A stretch of DNA of 64,000 bases from NCBI RefSeq assembly GCF_000717915.1, contig NZ_JOCX01000011.1:124001-188000 (forward strand). Direction: 5' to 3'. Below the pieces are notes generated by a model. The model was not told the DNA's origin, searched no databases, and saw nothing but the letters and a program-made list of their open reading frames with translations. This DNA is from Streptomyces sp. NRRL S-244. GTDB lineage: Bacteria > Actinomycetota > Actinomycetes > Streptomycetales > Streptomycetaceae. The position numbers were made by a program, and so were the translations under genes. How positions within the stretch are numbered: the first letter of the stretch is position 1; every line of letters starts with the position of its first letter. Shown piece by piece: positions 17,318 through 26,636 of the stretch.

Positions 17318-18997
17318 CTACGCGTCGTAGGCGTCGGCCTTGCGCGGGGCGGCGTCCTGGACGAGCCCGCTGACGATCATCGAGCGGTTGCTGAAGCGGT
17401 CGATGTCGGCGCCGTTCTCCTCGAGCACCCGCAGCGCCGCCGCGTGCACCGCCCGCAGGACCGGGGTAGCGGCGCGCAGGGCGTCGTCGGCCATGAAGCG
17501 GTGGCGCCAGGGCTGGCCCGCCCAGACGTGCCGCAGGCCGAAGGGCTCCGGCAGGACCAGCTTGCCGCCGAAGAACTCGAGGACCGGCGGGAACCAGGTC
17601 AGCGGGGCGCGGACGGCGAGGCGGACCACTTCCGCGGCGTCCACCAGCGGCAGGGGCCGCTCGACGGTCTCCCAGAAGCGGATGGACTTCGGCACCTCGA
17701 CCTTCGGGGCCGCCGACTTGCTGGTGAACAGGCCGTGCACCGGTCCGAGCGCGTGGCCGGTCACCTCGACGCGCAGGGTCTTGTACAGCACGGTGACCGT
17801 CACCAGCATGGTGATCACCAACTGGCCGTCCCAGAGCGGGTACTGGATGCCGAGGTAGTGCCGGTTGCCGCCGCTGAACTGCTGCTCGTTGCAGATCCGG
17901 GTGATCTCGTGCGGCTTGACGAGGAAGGTGTCCACGTCGGCGCCGGTGGGGCGGGCCACCTCCCCGGCGGCTTCGCCGACCGGGGTGACGATCCAGTGCT
18001 GGATCGAGGCGGGCGGCAGGCCGCCGGTGTGCAGCGGGCCGCGCTCCAGCTTGCGCAGCTCGGTGTCGATCGCGCGTATGACGTCCCAGCTGCGGAACGG
18101 GTGGATCTCCATGCCCTCGGTCTTGGGCGCGAGCTCCTCGGCCATCTGCCAGCTGCCCCAGCGGGTGCCCATGCCGAGGATGCCCTTGGGGCCGGCGTAG
18201 AAGACTGAGTTGCTGCGGTCCTCGGCCGTGAGCTTGGCGAGCGAGTGCCGCAGGTCTTCCCGGGCCTTCTCGTCGGGGTTGCCGGGCACCGCCTCCGGGA
18301 TCTTGGCGCCGATGCCGCTGCCGGCCAGCAGTCCGTCCCAGCGGGAGCGCAGGTCGGCGGCGGTGGCCTCGCAGATCCGGCGGGCGAGGAGCCAGCCCAC
18401 GGCGGGAGCGATGATCATGCCGCGCAGGTAGAGGCCGAGGAAACCGGTGAACGGCAGCCGGAACATGAGTACGGCCGCCACGACGGCGACGCCCACGAGC
18501 AGCAGGGTGCCCATCCAGGACGAGCGCTTGCCGTCACCCTTGGTCAGCGTCTTGCGGAGCTGGAACAGGCCCAGCCACAGCAGGAGGCCGGGCAGGAAGA
18601 CGACGCCGGCGACGAGCATGATCAGGCGCAGCTTGCGGTCGCGCTCCTTGCGGATGCGGGAGGCGGCCAGGCAGTGCTCGACGACGGTCTGCGGGTCGAG
18701 GCCGAAGGACTGGATGAGCGGTTTGCGGCCGGCGCCGAGGGTGCGGGCCTCGACGGCACGACAGAAGGCCTCGCCCAGATTGGGCTCGAAGAGCGAGATC
18801 TTCGGGGGTTTGATCGTGGACTTGTGGTACTCGTTGTCGGCTTTCGCGATGTCGGACAGCTTGGTGTCCTTGCCGCCGTCCCGGTACGCGGCCGACGCGA
18901 GGGCGTTGGTCGCCGCCGTCTGGCCCCCGCCCCCCTGGAGGGGGACCTGTGCCCCGGGCCTGAAGTCGAATCCGTCGTCCGCCACCGTTGCCCCCAT
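17318..18997 (-). CDS. hypothetical membrane protein (559 aa)
   Basis: No named family recognised. The N-terminal 115 residues are soluble (PPKISLFEPNLGEAFCRAVEARTL), then two to four membrane segments occur between about 125 and 205 (LIMLVAGVVFLPGLLLWLGLF, later LLLVGVAVVAAVLMF and FLGLYLRGMIIAPAVGWLL), and the rest is a large cytoplasmic region with one more hydrophobic stretch near 400. The design resembles streptomycete proteins of unknown role encoded beside regulators. ATG at 18997. Last gene of a minus-strand block with EF-G2, 126 bases downstream of it. Confidence 0.8.
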   Translation of the reverse strand: MGATVADDGFDFRPGAQVPLQGGGGQTAATNALASAAYRDGGKDTKLSDIAKADNEYHKSTIKPPKISLFEPNLGEAFCRAVEARTLGAGRKPLIQSFGLDPQTVVEHCLAASRIRKERDRKLRLIMLVAGVVFLPGLLLWLGLFQLRKTLTKGDGKRSSWMGTLLLVGVAVVAAVLMFRLPFTGFLGLYLRGMIIAPAVGWLLARRICEATAADLRSRWDGLLAGSGIGAKIPEAVPGNPDEKAREDLRHSLAKLTAEDRSNSVFYAGPKGILGMGTRWGSWQMAEELAPKTEGMEIHPFRSWDVIRAIDTELRKLERGPLHTGGLPPASIQHWIVTPVGEAAGEVARPTGADVDTFLVKPHEITRICNEQQFSGGNRHYLGIQYPLWDGQLVITMLVTVTVLYKTLRVEVTGHALGPVHGLFTSKSAAPKVEVPKSIRFWETVERPLPLVDAAEVVRLAVRAPLTWFPPVLEFFGGKLVLPEPFGLRHVWAGQPWRHRFMADDALRAATPVLRAVHAAALRVLEENGADIDRFSNRSMIVSGLVQDAAPRKADAYDA

Positions 18998-19074
18998 CGC
19001 TGTGCGTTGTGCTCTTTTGCCGCGCAGATGAGCCTATCGGCGTATCTCTTCCCATGGTCATGGGACAGGGAAAT

Positions 19075-19106
19075 GCCGCCCACCGCAAGCGGCTTGGGTG
19101 GGCGGC
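19075..19106. terminator. candidate terminator after EF-G2
   Basis: 10-bp outer stem (GCCGCCCACC/GGTGGGCGGC) with an inner CAAG/CTTG stem, located 18 bases after the EF-G2 stop on the minus strand. Confidence 0.5.
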
Positions 19107-19123
19107 TCCCGGCGCTGTGTCAG

Positions 19124-21319
19124 TCAGGTTCCCTTCTCGGCCTGTTCTCGCACCTTGTCGGCGATCTGGGGCGGCATGGCCTCGTGGCGGGCGTAGGCGC
19201 GGGTGAACCGGCCCGTGCCGTGCGACACCGAGCGCAGTTCGACGGCGTACCGGCCGATCTCGATCTCGGGGATCTCGGCTCGGACCTGCGTGCGGCCGGA
19301 GCCGGCCTGTTCGGTGCCGACCACGCGGCCGCGGCGGCCGGCGAGGTCGCTCATGACGGCGCCGACGTACTCGTCGGGGACGAGGACGGCGAGCTCGGCG
19401 ACCGGTTCGAGGAGGTGGATGCGCGCCTCGGCGGCGGCCTCGCGCAGGGCGAGCGCGCCGGCGGTCTGGAAGGCGGCGTCGGAGGAGTCCACCGAGTGCG
19501 CCTTGCCGTCGAGCAGGGTGATGCGTACGTCGACCAGCGGATAGCCGGCGGCGACCCCGCGGGCGGCCTGGGTGCGTACGCCCTTCTCGACGGACGGGAT
19601 GAACTGGCGGGGCACGGCGCCGCCGACGACCTTGTCGACGAACTCGATGCCGCTGCCCGGCGGGAGCGGTTCCACCTCGATCTCGCAGACGGCGAACTGG
19701 CCGTGCCCGCCCGACTGTTTGACGTGGCGGCCGCGGCCCGCGGCCTTGGCGCCGAAGGTCTCGCGCAGGCTCACCTTGTGCGGGACGGGGTCGACCTGGA
19801 CCCCGTAGCGGGTGCGCAGCCGTTCGAGGGCCACGTCCTGGTGGGCCTCGCCGAGGCACCACAGGACGACCTGGTGGGTGTCCGGGTTCTGCTCCAGCCG
19901 CATCGTGGGGTCCTCGGCGACGAGCCGGGCCAGGCCCTGGGAGAGCTTGTCCTCGTCGGCCTTGCTGTGGGCGGCGATGGCGAGGGGGAGCAGCGGGTCG
20001 GGCATCGGCCAGGGCTCCATGAGCAGGGGCCGGTCCTTGGCCGAGAGGGTGTCGCCGGTCTCGGCGCGGGTGAGTTTGGCCACGCAGGCGAGGTCCCCGG
20101 CGATGACCTGGGTGAGGGTGCGCTGCTGCTTGCCGAAGGGGGAGGTGAGGGAGCCGATCCGCTCGTCGACGTCGTGGTCCTCGTGCCCGCGGTCGGCCAG
20201 GCCGTGACCGCTGACGTGCACGGTCTCCTCGGGACGCAGGGTGCCGGAGAAGACGCGGACGAGGGAGACGCGCCCGACGTAGGGGTCGGAGGAGGTCTTG
20301 ACGACCTCGGCGACGAGGGGCCCGTCGGGATCGCAGGTGACGGCCGGGCGCCCGGCGCCGTCCGGGGCGGTGACGGCCACGGCGGCGCGCTCCAGCGGGG
20401 TGGGGAAGCCGCCGGTGATCAGTTCCAGGAGTTCGACGGTGCCGAGCCCCTGGCGGGCGCCGTCGGCGGCCGGGGCGGCCATCAGGACGGGGTGGAAGGT
20501 GCCGCGGGCGACGGCGCGCTCCAGGTCGTCGACGAGGGTCTTGAAGTCGATGTCCTCGCCGCCGAGGTAGCGGTCCATGAGGCTCTCGTCCTCGCTCTCG
20601 GCAATGATCCCCTCGATGAGGCGGGAGCGGGCGTCGGAGATGAGGGCGAGCTCGGCGGGCTCGGGGTCGCGCTCCACGCGCTCCCCGGAGGTGTAGTCGT
20701 ACACGCGCCGGGAGAGCAGGCCGAGGAGGCCGGCGACCGGGGCGTGCCCGTCGGGGCCGGGAGGCCCGTAGAGGGGCAGGTAGAGCGGGATGACGGCGTC
20801 GGGGTCCTCGGCTCCGAAGATCTCCCCGCAGACGGTGGTCATCTGTGCGTAGTCGGCGCGGGCTGCCTCCAGATGGGTGACGACGATGGCGCGTGGCATG
20901 CCGACGGCCGCGCACTCGTCCCAGACCATGCGGGTGGCGCCGTCGATGCCGTCCGAGGAGGAGACGACGAAAAGGGCCGCGTCCGCGGCGCGCAGACCGG
21001 CCCTGAGCTCGCCGATGAAATCGGCGTATCCGGGGGTGTCCAGGATGTTGATCTTGATACCGGCCCATTCGACCGGGACGAGGGACAGCTGTACGGACCG
21101 CTGCTGGCGGTGTTCGATCTCGTCGTAGTCGGAGACGGCGGTGCCGTCCTCGACCCGGCCGGCCCGGTTGACGGCGCCCGCCGTCAGGGCGAGGGCCTCG
21201 ACCAGCGTGGTCTTGCCGGCTCCGCTGTGGCCGACCAGCACGACGTTCCGCAACGACGACGGGCGGTCGGCCGTCGGTGCCCTGCCGGCGGCTCCGGCTT
21301 GGTGTGATGTGGCTCCCAT
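19124..21319 (-). CDS. elongation factor G-like protein EF-G2
   Basis: Translation-factor-like GTPase of 731 residues with the five EF-G domains. The P-loop is intact (GHSGAGKTTL, 30-39). Other G motifs are altered: the RGIT of switch I reads RSVQ (74-77), DTPGH reads DTPGY (Y98 in place of the catalytic histidine), and NKxD reads THLE (148-151). This pattern marks the paralogous EF-G2/FusA2 group; the mycobacterial member binds GTP but was reported to lack ribosome-dependent GTPase activity. It is therefore unlikely to be the main translocase. ATG at 21319. Confidence 0.9.
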   Translation of the reverse strand: MGATSHQAGAAGRAPTADRPSSLRNVVLVGHSGAGKTTLVEALALTAGAVNRAGRVEDGTAVSDYDEIEHRQQRSVQLSLVPVEWAGIKINILDTPGYADFIGELRAGLRAADAALFVVSSSDGIDGATRMVWDECAAVGMPRAIVVTHLEAARADYAQMTTVCGEIFGAEDPDAVIPLYLPLYGPPGPDGHAPVAGLLGLLSRRVYDYTSGERVERDPEPAELALISDARSRLIEGIIAESEDESLMDRYLGGEDIDFKTLVDDLERAVARGTFHPVLMAAPAADGARQGLGTVELLELITGGFPTPLERAAVAVTAPDGAGRPAVTCDPDGPLVAEVVKTSSDPYVGRVSLVRVFSGTLRPEETVHVSGHGLADRGHEDHDVDERIGSLTSPFGKQQRTLTQVIAGDLACVAKLTRAETGDTLSAKDRPLLMEPWPMPDPLLPLAIAAHSKADEDKLSQGLARLVAEDPTMRLEQNPDTHQVVLWCLGEAHQDVALERLRTRYGVQVDPVPHKVSLRETFGAKAAGRGRHVKQSGGHGQFAVCEIEVEPLPPGSGIEFVDKVVGGAVPRQFIPSVEKGVRTQAARGVAAGYPLVDVRITLLDGKAHSVDSSDAAFQTAGALALREAAAEARIHLLEPVAELAVLVPDEYVGAVMSDLAGRRGRVVGTEQAGSGRTQVRAEIPEIEIGRYAVELRSVSHGTGRFTRAYARHEAMPPQIADKVREQAEKGT

Positions 21320-21562
21320 GATGCTCGTGCCTCCCGGTGTGACGGTGAGGAGGTTGAATCGGGGTCCTTCGAGCTTTGCACCGGCGTCACACTGCGTCCA
21401 TACGTAGTACCCGGCACTGTCCGGAGCGTGACGCGGGCATGGACCGGCGATTGCCCGGCCCGAACCGGTGGGTGCGCGGCGCCGGGGGCCCGGGGCGCTG
21501 GCTACGATGGGCCAGCCGGTGGCCGATGTGGCCGTGCGGCCCAGCGACCCTCCGGGAAGGCC

Positions 21563-22228
21563 ATGCTGAACAAGTACGCGCGTGCTTTCTTCACGCGTGT
21601 TCTCACGCCATTCGCCGCATTCCTCCTCCGGCGGGGGGTGAGCCCGGACGCGGTCACCCTGATCGGCACGGCCGGAGTGGTGGCGGGAGCGCTGGTCTTC
21701 TTCCCCCGGGGGGAGTTCTTCTGGGGCACCATCACCATCACCCTGTTCGTGTTCTCCGACCTGGTGGACGGGAACATGGCCCGCCAGGCGGGCGTCTCCA
21801 GCCGCTGGGGCGCCTTCCTCGACTCCACACTCGACCGGGTGGCCGACGCGGCGATCTTCGGCGGCCTCGCGCTCTGGTACGCGGGCTCCGGGAACGACAA
21901 CGTGCTGTGCGCGGTGGCGATCTTCTGCCTGGCCAGCGGCCAGGTGGTCTCGTACACGAAGGCCCGCGGCGAGTCGATCGGCCTGCCGGTGGCCGTCAAC
22001 GGGCTCATCGAGCGCGCCGAGCGGCTGGTGATCTCGCTGGTCGCGGCCGGTCTGGCCGGGCTGCAGACCTTCGGCGCGCCCTCGTGGATCGGGGTGCTGC
22101 TGCCGATCGCCCTGTGGGTCGTCGCGGTGGGCTCGCTGGTCACGCTGATCCAGCGGGTGGTCACCGTACGCCGTGAGGCGGCGGAGGCCGACGCCGCGGC
22201 CGCCGTGGCCGAGGGAGGCGCCGCCTGA
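21563..22228 (+). CDS. pgsA: phosphatidylinositol phosphate synthase (CDP-alcohol phosphatidyltransferase)
   Basis: Membrane enzyme of 221 residues joining CDP-diacylglycerol and inositol phosphate. The full CDP-alcohol motif is present: D66, D69-G70, A73-R74, G83, D87 and D91, within DLVDGNMARQ and GAFLDSTLD. Six hydrophobic segments fit the family. ATG at 21563 follows GGGAAGG; longer in-frame starts upstream give unconserved sequence. It opens the operon with the acyltransferase and pimA, each overlapping by one base, so the product is the phosphatidylinositol-phosphate synthase rather than a PGP synthase. A TACGAT hexamer at 21503 may be the -10. Confidence 0.92.
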   Translation: MLNKYARAFFTRVLTPFAAFLLRRGVSPDAVTLIGTAGVVAGALVFFPRGEFFWGTITITLFVFSDLVDGNMARQAGVSSRWGAFLDSTLDRVADAAIFGGLALWYAGSGNDNVLCAVAIFCLASGQVVSYTKARGESIGLPVAVNGLIERAERLVISLVAAGLAGLQTFGAPSWIGVLLPIALWVVAVGSLVTLIQRVVTVRREAAEADAAAAVAEGGAA

Positions 22229-23133
22229 TGGCCGGCCGGGTGCAGGACAGGCTGGTCGACGGGCTGTACGGGCTCGGCTGGGCCGGGGTGAAGAAGCTGC
22301 CGGAACCCACCGCGGTGGCCCTCGGGCGCCGGATCGCGGACTATGCGTGGAAGAAGCGCGGCAAGAGCGTGCTCCGGCTGGAATCCAACCTGGCCCGCGT
22401 CGTACCGGACGCCGGACCGGAGCGGCTGCGCGAGCTCTCGAAGGCCGGCATGCGCTCGTACATGCGCTACTGGATGGAATCCTTCCGGCTGCCGACCATG
22501 GACCCGGAGCGCTTCGGCACGGACGTCGAGTTCAAGGACGAGCACCTCCTGCGCGAGGCGCTCGCCTCCGGGCGCGGGGTCGTCGTCGCCCTGCCCCACC
22601 TGGCCAACTGGGATCTCGCCGGCGCATGGGCCATCGGCCACATCGGCGTCCCGTTCACCACGGTGGCGGAGCGGCTCAAGCCGGAGAGCCTGTACGACCG
22701 CTTCGTGGCCTACCGGGAGAGCCTGGGCATGGAGGTGCTGCCCCACAGTGGCGGCGCGGCCTTCGGGACCCTGGCCCGGCGGCTGCGCTCCGGAGGCCTG
22801 GTGTGCCTGGTCGCGGATCGCGACCTGTCGGCCACCGGGGTCGAGGTGGACTTCTTCGGCTCGGCGGCGCGCATGCCGGCCGGGCCGGCGCTGCTGGCGC
22901 AGCAGACGGGGGCGGTGCTGCTCCCGGCGACCCTGCACTACGGGGACTCGCCGAAGATGTACGGCCGGATCCACCCCGAGGTGGCGGTGCCGAAGACCGG
23001 GAGCCGGACCGAGAAGACGGCCGTCATGACCCAGGCGGTGGCCGACGCCTTCGCGCAGGGGATCGCCGAGCACCCGGAGGACTGGCACATGCTGCAGCGG
23101 CTGTGGCTGGACGACCTGGAGGAGCGCGCGTAG
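22228..23133 (+). CDS. phosphatidylinositol mannoside acyltransferase (LpxL/HtrB family)
   Basis: Protein of 301 residues with the LpxL/HtrB acyltransferase fold. The catalytic H-x4-D motif is HLANWD (H124, D129), followed by the acceptor-binding region RDLSATGVEVDFFG and the late GSRTEKTAVM segment. In actinobacteria this gene, between pgsA and pimA, encodes the enzyme that acylates the 2-mannose of PIM1/PIM2 (PatA, Rv2611c). It starts with the A of the preceding TGATG and its stop overlaps the pimA start, so the three genes are translationally coupled. Confidence 0.92.
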   Translation: MAGRVQDRLVDGLYGLGWAGVKKLPEPTAVALGRRIADYAWKKRGKSVLRLESNLARVVPDAGPERLRELSKAGMRSYMRYWMESFRLPTMDPERFGTDVEFKDEHLLREALASGRGVVVALPHLANWDLAGAWAIGHIGVPFTTVAERLKPESLYDRFVAYRESLGMEVLPHSGGAAFGTLARRLRSGGLVCLVADRDLSATGVEVDFFGSAARMPAGPALLAQQTGAVLLPATLHYGDSPKMYGRIHPEVAVPKTGSRTEKTAVMTQAVADAFAQGIAEHPEDWHMLQRLWLDDLEERA

Positions 23134-24296
23134 TGAAGATCGGCATCGTGTGCCCCTACTCCTGGGACGTACCGGGCGGCGTCCAGTTCCACATCCGCGA
23201 CCTCGCCGAGCACCTGATCCGGCTCGGCCACGAGGTGTCGGTGCTGGCCCCGGCGGACGACGAGACGCCGCTGCCGCCGTACGTGGTCTCGGCGGGGCGG
23301 GCGGTGCCGGTGCCGTACAACGGGTCCGTGGCCCGGCTGAACTTCGGCTTCCTGTCGGCGGCGCGGGTGCGGCGCTGGCTGCACGACGGCGTCTTCGACG
23401 TGATCCACATCCACGAGCCGGCCTCGCCCTCGCTGGGACTGCTGTCCTGCTGGGCGGCGCAGGGGCCGATCGTGGCCACCTTCCACACCTCGAACCCGCG
23501 CTCGCGGGCCATGATCGCGGCGTACCCGATCCTCCAGCCGGCGCTGGAGAAGATCAGCGCCCGGATCGCGGTGAGCGAGTACGCGCGCCGCACGCTCGTG
23601 GAGCACCTGGGCGGGGACGCGGTCGTGATCCCCAACGGGGTCGACGTGGACTTCTTCGCCTCGGCCGAGCCGAAGCCGGAGTGGGGCGGGCAGACCCTCG
23701 GCTTCATCGGCCGGATCGACGAGCCGCGCAAGGGGCTGCCCGTCCTGATGGCGGCCTTCCCCAAGATCGTGGAGGCCTGCCCGGACGTACGGCTCCTCGT
23801 GGCGGGCCGCGGCGACGAGGAGGAGGCCGTGGCCTCCCTGCCCGCCGGGCTGCGCGCGCGGGTGGAGTTCCTCGGCATGGTCTCGGACGAGGACAAGGCG
23901 CGGCTGCTGCGCAGCGTCGACGTGTACGTGGCCCCGAACACGGGCGGCGAGAGCTTCGGCATCATCCTGGTCGAGGCCCTGTCGGCGGGGGCCGCGGTGC
24001 TGGCCTCCGACCTCGACGCGTTCGCGCAGGTCCTGGACCAGGGGGCGGCGGGGGAGCTGTTCGCGAACGAGGACGCGGACGCGCTGGCCGCCGGCGCGGT
24101 GGCCCTGCTCCGCGATCCGCAGCGGCGCGCGGAGCTGAGCGCCCACGGCTCCGCGCACGTGCGCCGCTTCGACTGGTCGACGGTCGGGGCGGACATCCTG
24201 GCGGTCTACGAGACGGTGACGGACGGCGCGGCGGCGGTGGCCACGGACGAGCGCGTCCGCCTGCGCACCCGCCTGGGGCTGACCCGGGACGCCTAG
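23133..24296 (+). CDS. pimA: phosphatidylinositol alpha-mannosyltransferase
   Basis: GT4-family glycosyltransferase of 387 residues that adds the first mannose from GDP-mannose to phosphatidylinositol. It has the N-terminal glycine loop YSWDVPGGVQFHI, the Rossmann-type second domain GFIGRIDEPRKGLPVL, and the EX7E motif GESFGIILVE (E273, E281). GTG start at 23133 overlaps the TAG of the acyltransferase by one base. Third gene of the PIM operon. Confidence 0.93.
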   Translation: MKIGIVCPYSWDVPGGVQFHIRDLAEHLIRLGHEVSVLAPADDETPLPPYVVSAGRAVPVPYNGSVARLNFGFLSAARVRRWLHDGVFDVIHIHEPASPSLGLLSCWAAQGPIVATFHTSNPRSRAMIAAYPILQPALEKISARIAVSEYARRTLVEHLGGDAVVIPNGVDVDFFASAEPKPEWGGQTLGFIGRIDEPRKGLPVLMAAFPKIVEACPDVRLLVAGRGDEEEAVASLPAGLRARVEFLGMVSDEDKARLLRSVDVYVAPNTGGESFGIILVEALSAGAAVLASDLDAFAQVLDQGAAGELFANEDADALAAGAVALLRDPQRRAELSAHGSAHVRRFDWSTVGADILAVYETVTDGAAAVATDERVRLRTRLGLTRDA

Positions 24297-24339
24297 CCGC
24301 GCCCGAGGCGCCTCCGGAAGGAGGGTATTGTCGCGCGGC

Positions 24340-24879
24340 GTGATCGAAACCCTTGTCTGGACCGCCCTGGCGCTCGGCGTCATCGGGGTCTACCTCAGCT
24401 GGACCGCCGGACGGCTGGACCGGCTGCACTCGCGGATGGACGCCGCCCGCGCCGCCCTCGACGCGCAGCTCGTACGGCGCGCCTCGGTGGTGATCGAAGT
24501 GGCGGCTTCCGGAGTGCTCGACCCCGCCTCGTCGATCGTCCTGTACGAGGCCGCCCACGCCGCCCGACAGGCCGAGGAGGAGCAGCGCGAGGTCGCCGAG
24601 AGCGAGCTCAGCCAGGCGCTGCGCGCCGTGTTCGCCGACGCCGCCCAGGTGGATCTGCTCAAGGCGGCCCCCGGTGGCGAGGCGGCCGCCGAGGAGCTGG
24701 CCGCGGCGGTCCGCCGGGTGCCCATGGCGCGGCGGTTCCACAACGACGCCGTACGGGCCGCCCGCGCGCTGCGCCGGCACCGCAAGGTCCGCTGGTTCCG
24801 GCTGGCGGGCCACGCCCCGTTCCCGCTCGCCTTCGAAATGGACGATGAGCCTCCGGTGGATCTTGCCGACCGCCCGTAG
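24340..24879 (+). CDS. LemA-like membrane-anchored protein
   Basis: Protein of 179 residues. One N-terminal membrane segment (about 5-22) is followed by an alpha-helical part with LDRLHSRMDAARAALDAQLV and a late RRFHNDAVRAARALRR block, both reminiscent of the LemA fold. Two starts are possible: GTG at 24340 (chosen, since TATTGT ends 8 bases upstream and would give a leaderless message) or TTG at 24328 with a GGAGG close by. Located between the PIM and vitamin-B6 genes. Function unknown. Confidence 0.75.
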   Translation: MIETLVWTALALGVIGVYLSWTAGRLDRLHSRMDAARAALDAQLVRRASVVIEVAASGVLDPASSIVLYEAAHAARQAEEEQREVAESELSQALRAVFADAAQVDLLKAAPGGEAAAEELAAAVRRVPMARRFHNDAVRAARALRRHRKVRWFRLAGHAPFPLAFEMDDEPPVDLADRP

Positions 24880-25062
24880 CGGGGCCCGGCGGTCCCACTT
24901 GTACCCAAAGGCCAAGTTGAAAGGGGCCACCGGCTCCTCATTGGCCCTTGCGGTGGACTGCTCGGGGGCGGTTTGCTCGGCGCTGTAGCACCGCGGCCCC
25001 TGGGTCACCCCTGGGCGCGGTACCGCCGCAGCACCCGTCTTCCCTTCGAGTGAGGTCAATCC

Positions 25063-25980
25063 GTGAGCACGCTTCCCTCCACCCCGCAGTCCGCTGAGTC
25101 CGCGATCGGCACCTCCCGCGTCAAGCGCGGCATGGCCGAGCAGCTCAAGGGCGGCGTGATCATGGACGTGGTCAACGCCGAGCAGGCGAAGATCGCCGAG
25201 GACGCCGGCGCCGTGGCCGTCATGGCCCTGGAGCGGGTCCCCGCCGACATCCGCAAGGACGGCGGCGTCGCGCGCATGTCGGACCCGAACATGATCGAAG
25301 AGATCATCGAGGCCGTCTCCATCCCGGTCATGGCCAAGTCCCGCATCGGCCACTTCGTCGAGGCCCAGGTCCTGCAGTCCCTCGGCGTCGACTACATCGA
25401 CGAGTCCGAGGTCCTGACCCCGGCCGACGAGGTCAACCACTCCGACAAGTGGGCGTTCACCACCCCCTTCGTCTGCGGTGCCACCAACCTCGGCGAGGCC
25501 CTGCGCCGCATCGCCGAGGGCGCGGCCATGATCCGCTCGAAGGGCGAGGCCGGCACGGGCAACGTCGTCGAGGCCGTCCGCCACCTGCGCCAGATCAAGA
25601 ACGAGATCGCCAAGCTGCGCGGCTTCGACAACAACGAGCTGTACGCCGCCGCCAAGGAGCTGCGCGCCCCGTACGAGCTGGTCAAGGAAGTCGCCGAGCT
25701 CGGCAAGCTCCCGGTCGTGCTGTTCTCCGCCGGTGGCGTCGCCACCCCGGCCGACGCCGCGCTCATGCGCCAGCTCGGTGCCGAGGGCGTCTTCGTCGGC
25801 TCCGGCATCTTCAAGTCGGGCGACCCGGCCAAGCGCGCCGCCGCCATCGTGAAGGCCACCACCTTCTACGACGACCCGAAGATCATCGCGGACGCCTCCC
25901 GCAACCTGGGCGAGGCCATGGTCGGCATCAACTGCGACACCCTCCCCGAGGCCGAGCGCTACGCCAACCGCGGCTGGTAG
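25063..25980 (+). CDS. pdxS: pyridoxal 5'-phosphate synthase, synthase subunit
   Basis: TIM-barrel subunit of 305 residues that builds PLP from ribose 5-phosphate, glyceraldehyde 3-phosphate and ammonia from PdxT. Catalytic residues align with a uniform +11 shift from B. subtilis: D35 ([13 protein letters not shown]), K92 (VMAKSRIGH) and K160 ([10 protein letters not shown]). GTG start at 25063 after a GAGTGAGG site. pdxT follows after 8 bases. No MocR-type regulator gene is nearby. Confidence 0.97.
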   Translation: MSTLPSTPQSAESAIGTSRVKRGMAEQLKGGVIMDVVNAEQAKIAEDAGAVAVMALERVPADIRKDGGVARMSDPNMIEEIIEAVSIPVMAKSRIGHFVEAQVLQSLGVDYIDESEVLTPADEVNHSDKWAFTTPFVCGATNLGEALRRIAEGAAMIRSKGEAGTGNVVEAVRHLRQIKNEIAKLRGFDNNELYAAAKELRAPYELVKEVAELGKLPVVLFSAGGVATPADAALMRQLGAEGVFVGSGIFKSGDPAKRAAAIVKATTFYDDPKIIADASRNLGEAMVGINCDTLPEAERYANRGW

Positions 25981-25988
25981 TCATCACC

Positions 25989-26579
25989 ATGACCACCCCC
26001 GTGATTGGTGTCCTGGCACTCCAGGGCGACGTACGGGAGCACCTGATCGCCCTGGCCGCGGCGGACGCCGTGGCCAGGCCGGTCCGGCGTCCCGAGGAGC
26101 TCGCCGAGGTCGACGCCCTGGTGATCCCCGGCGGCGAGTCCACGACGATGTCGAAGCTCGCCGTCCTGTTCGGCATGCTGGAGCCGCTGCGCGAGCGCGT
26201 GCGGGCCGGCATGCCGGTCTACGGCACCTGCGCCGGCATGATCATGCTCGCCGACAAGCTGCTCGACGGCCGTGACGACCAGGAGACCCTGGGCGGCATC
26301 GACATGATCGTGCGCCGCAATGCCTTCGGCCGGCAGAACGAGTCCTTCGAAGCGAAGATCGACTTCGCGGGCATAGAGGGCGGCCCCGTCGAGGGCGTCT
26401 TCATCCGCGCCCCGTGGGTGGAGTCGGTCGGCGCCGCCGCCGAGGTGCTCGCCACGTACGACGGCCACACGGTCGCCGTGCGCCAGGGCAACGTCCTCGC
26501 CACCTCGTTCCACCCCGAGCTGACCGGAGACGACCGAGTCCACGCGTACTTCGTCGACATGGTGCGCGCGGGGCTGTAA
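25989..26579 (+). CDS. pdxT: pyridoxal 5'-phosphate synthase, glutaminase subunit
   Basis: Class I glutamine amidotransferase of 196 residues supplying ammonia to PdxS. Catalytic triad: C81 in GTCAGM, H175 and E177 in FHPE. The early [12 protein letters not shown] loop is the PdxT hallmark. ATG at 25989, 8 bases after pdxS. Confidence 0.97.
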   Translation: MTTPVIGVLALQGDVREHLIALAAADAVARPVRRPEELAEVDALVIPGGESTTMSKLAVLFGMLEPLRERVRAGMPVYGTCAGMIMLADKLLDGRDDQETLGGIDMIVRRNAFGRQNESFEAKIDFAGIEGGPVEGVFIRAPWVESVGAAAEVLATYDGHTVAVRQGNVLATSFHPELTGDDRVHAYFVDMVRAGL

Positions 26580-26636
26580 ACAGGTCCCGGTAGGATCTCA
26601 GGTGCACACTGTTGGTTACGCGAAGGAGACAGGCGG

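Noticed and set aside
18245..21307. Plus-strand reading frame of over 1000 codons opposite EF-G2
   Set aside because: Antisense shadow of a high-GC gene; composition is repetitive Gly/Arg/Ala/Val/Asp with no domain, and the minus-strand protein is a clear EF-G homologue.
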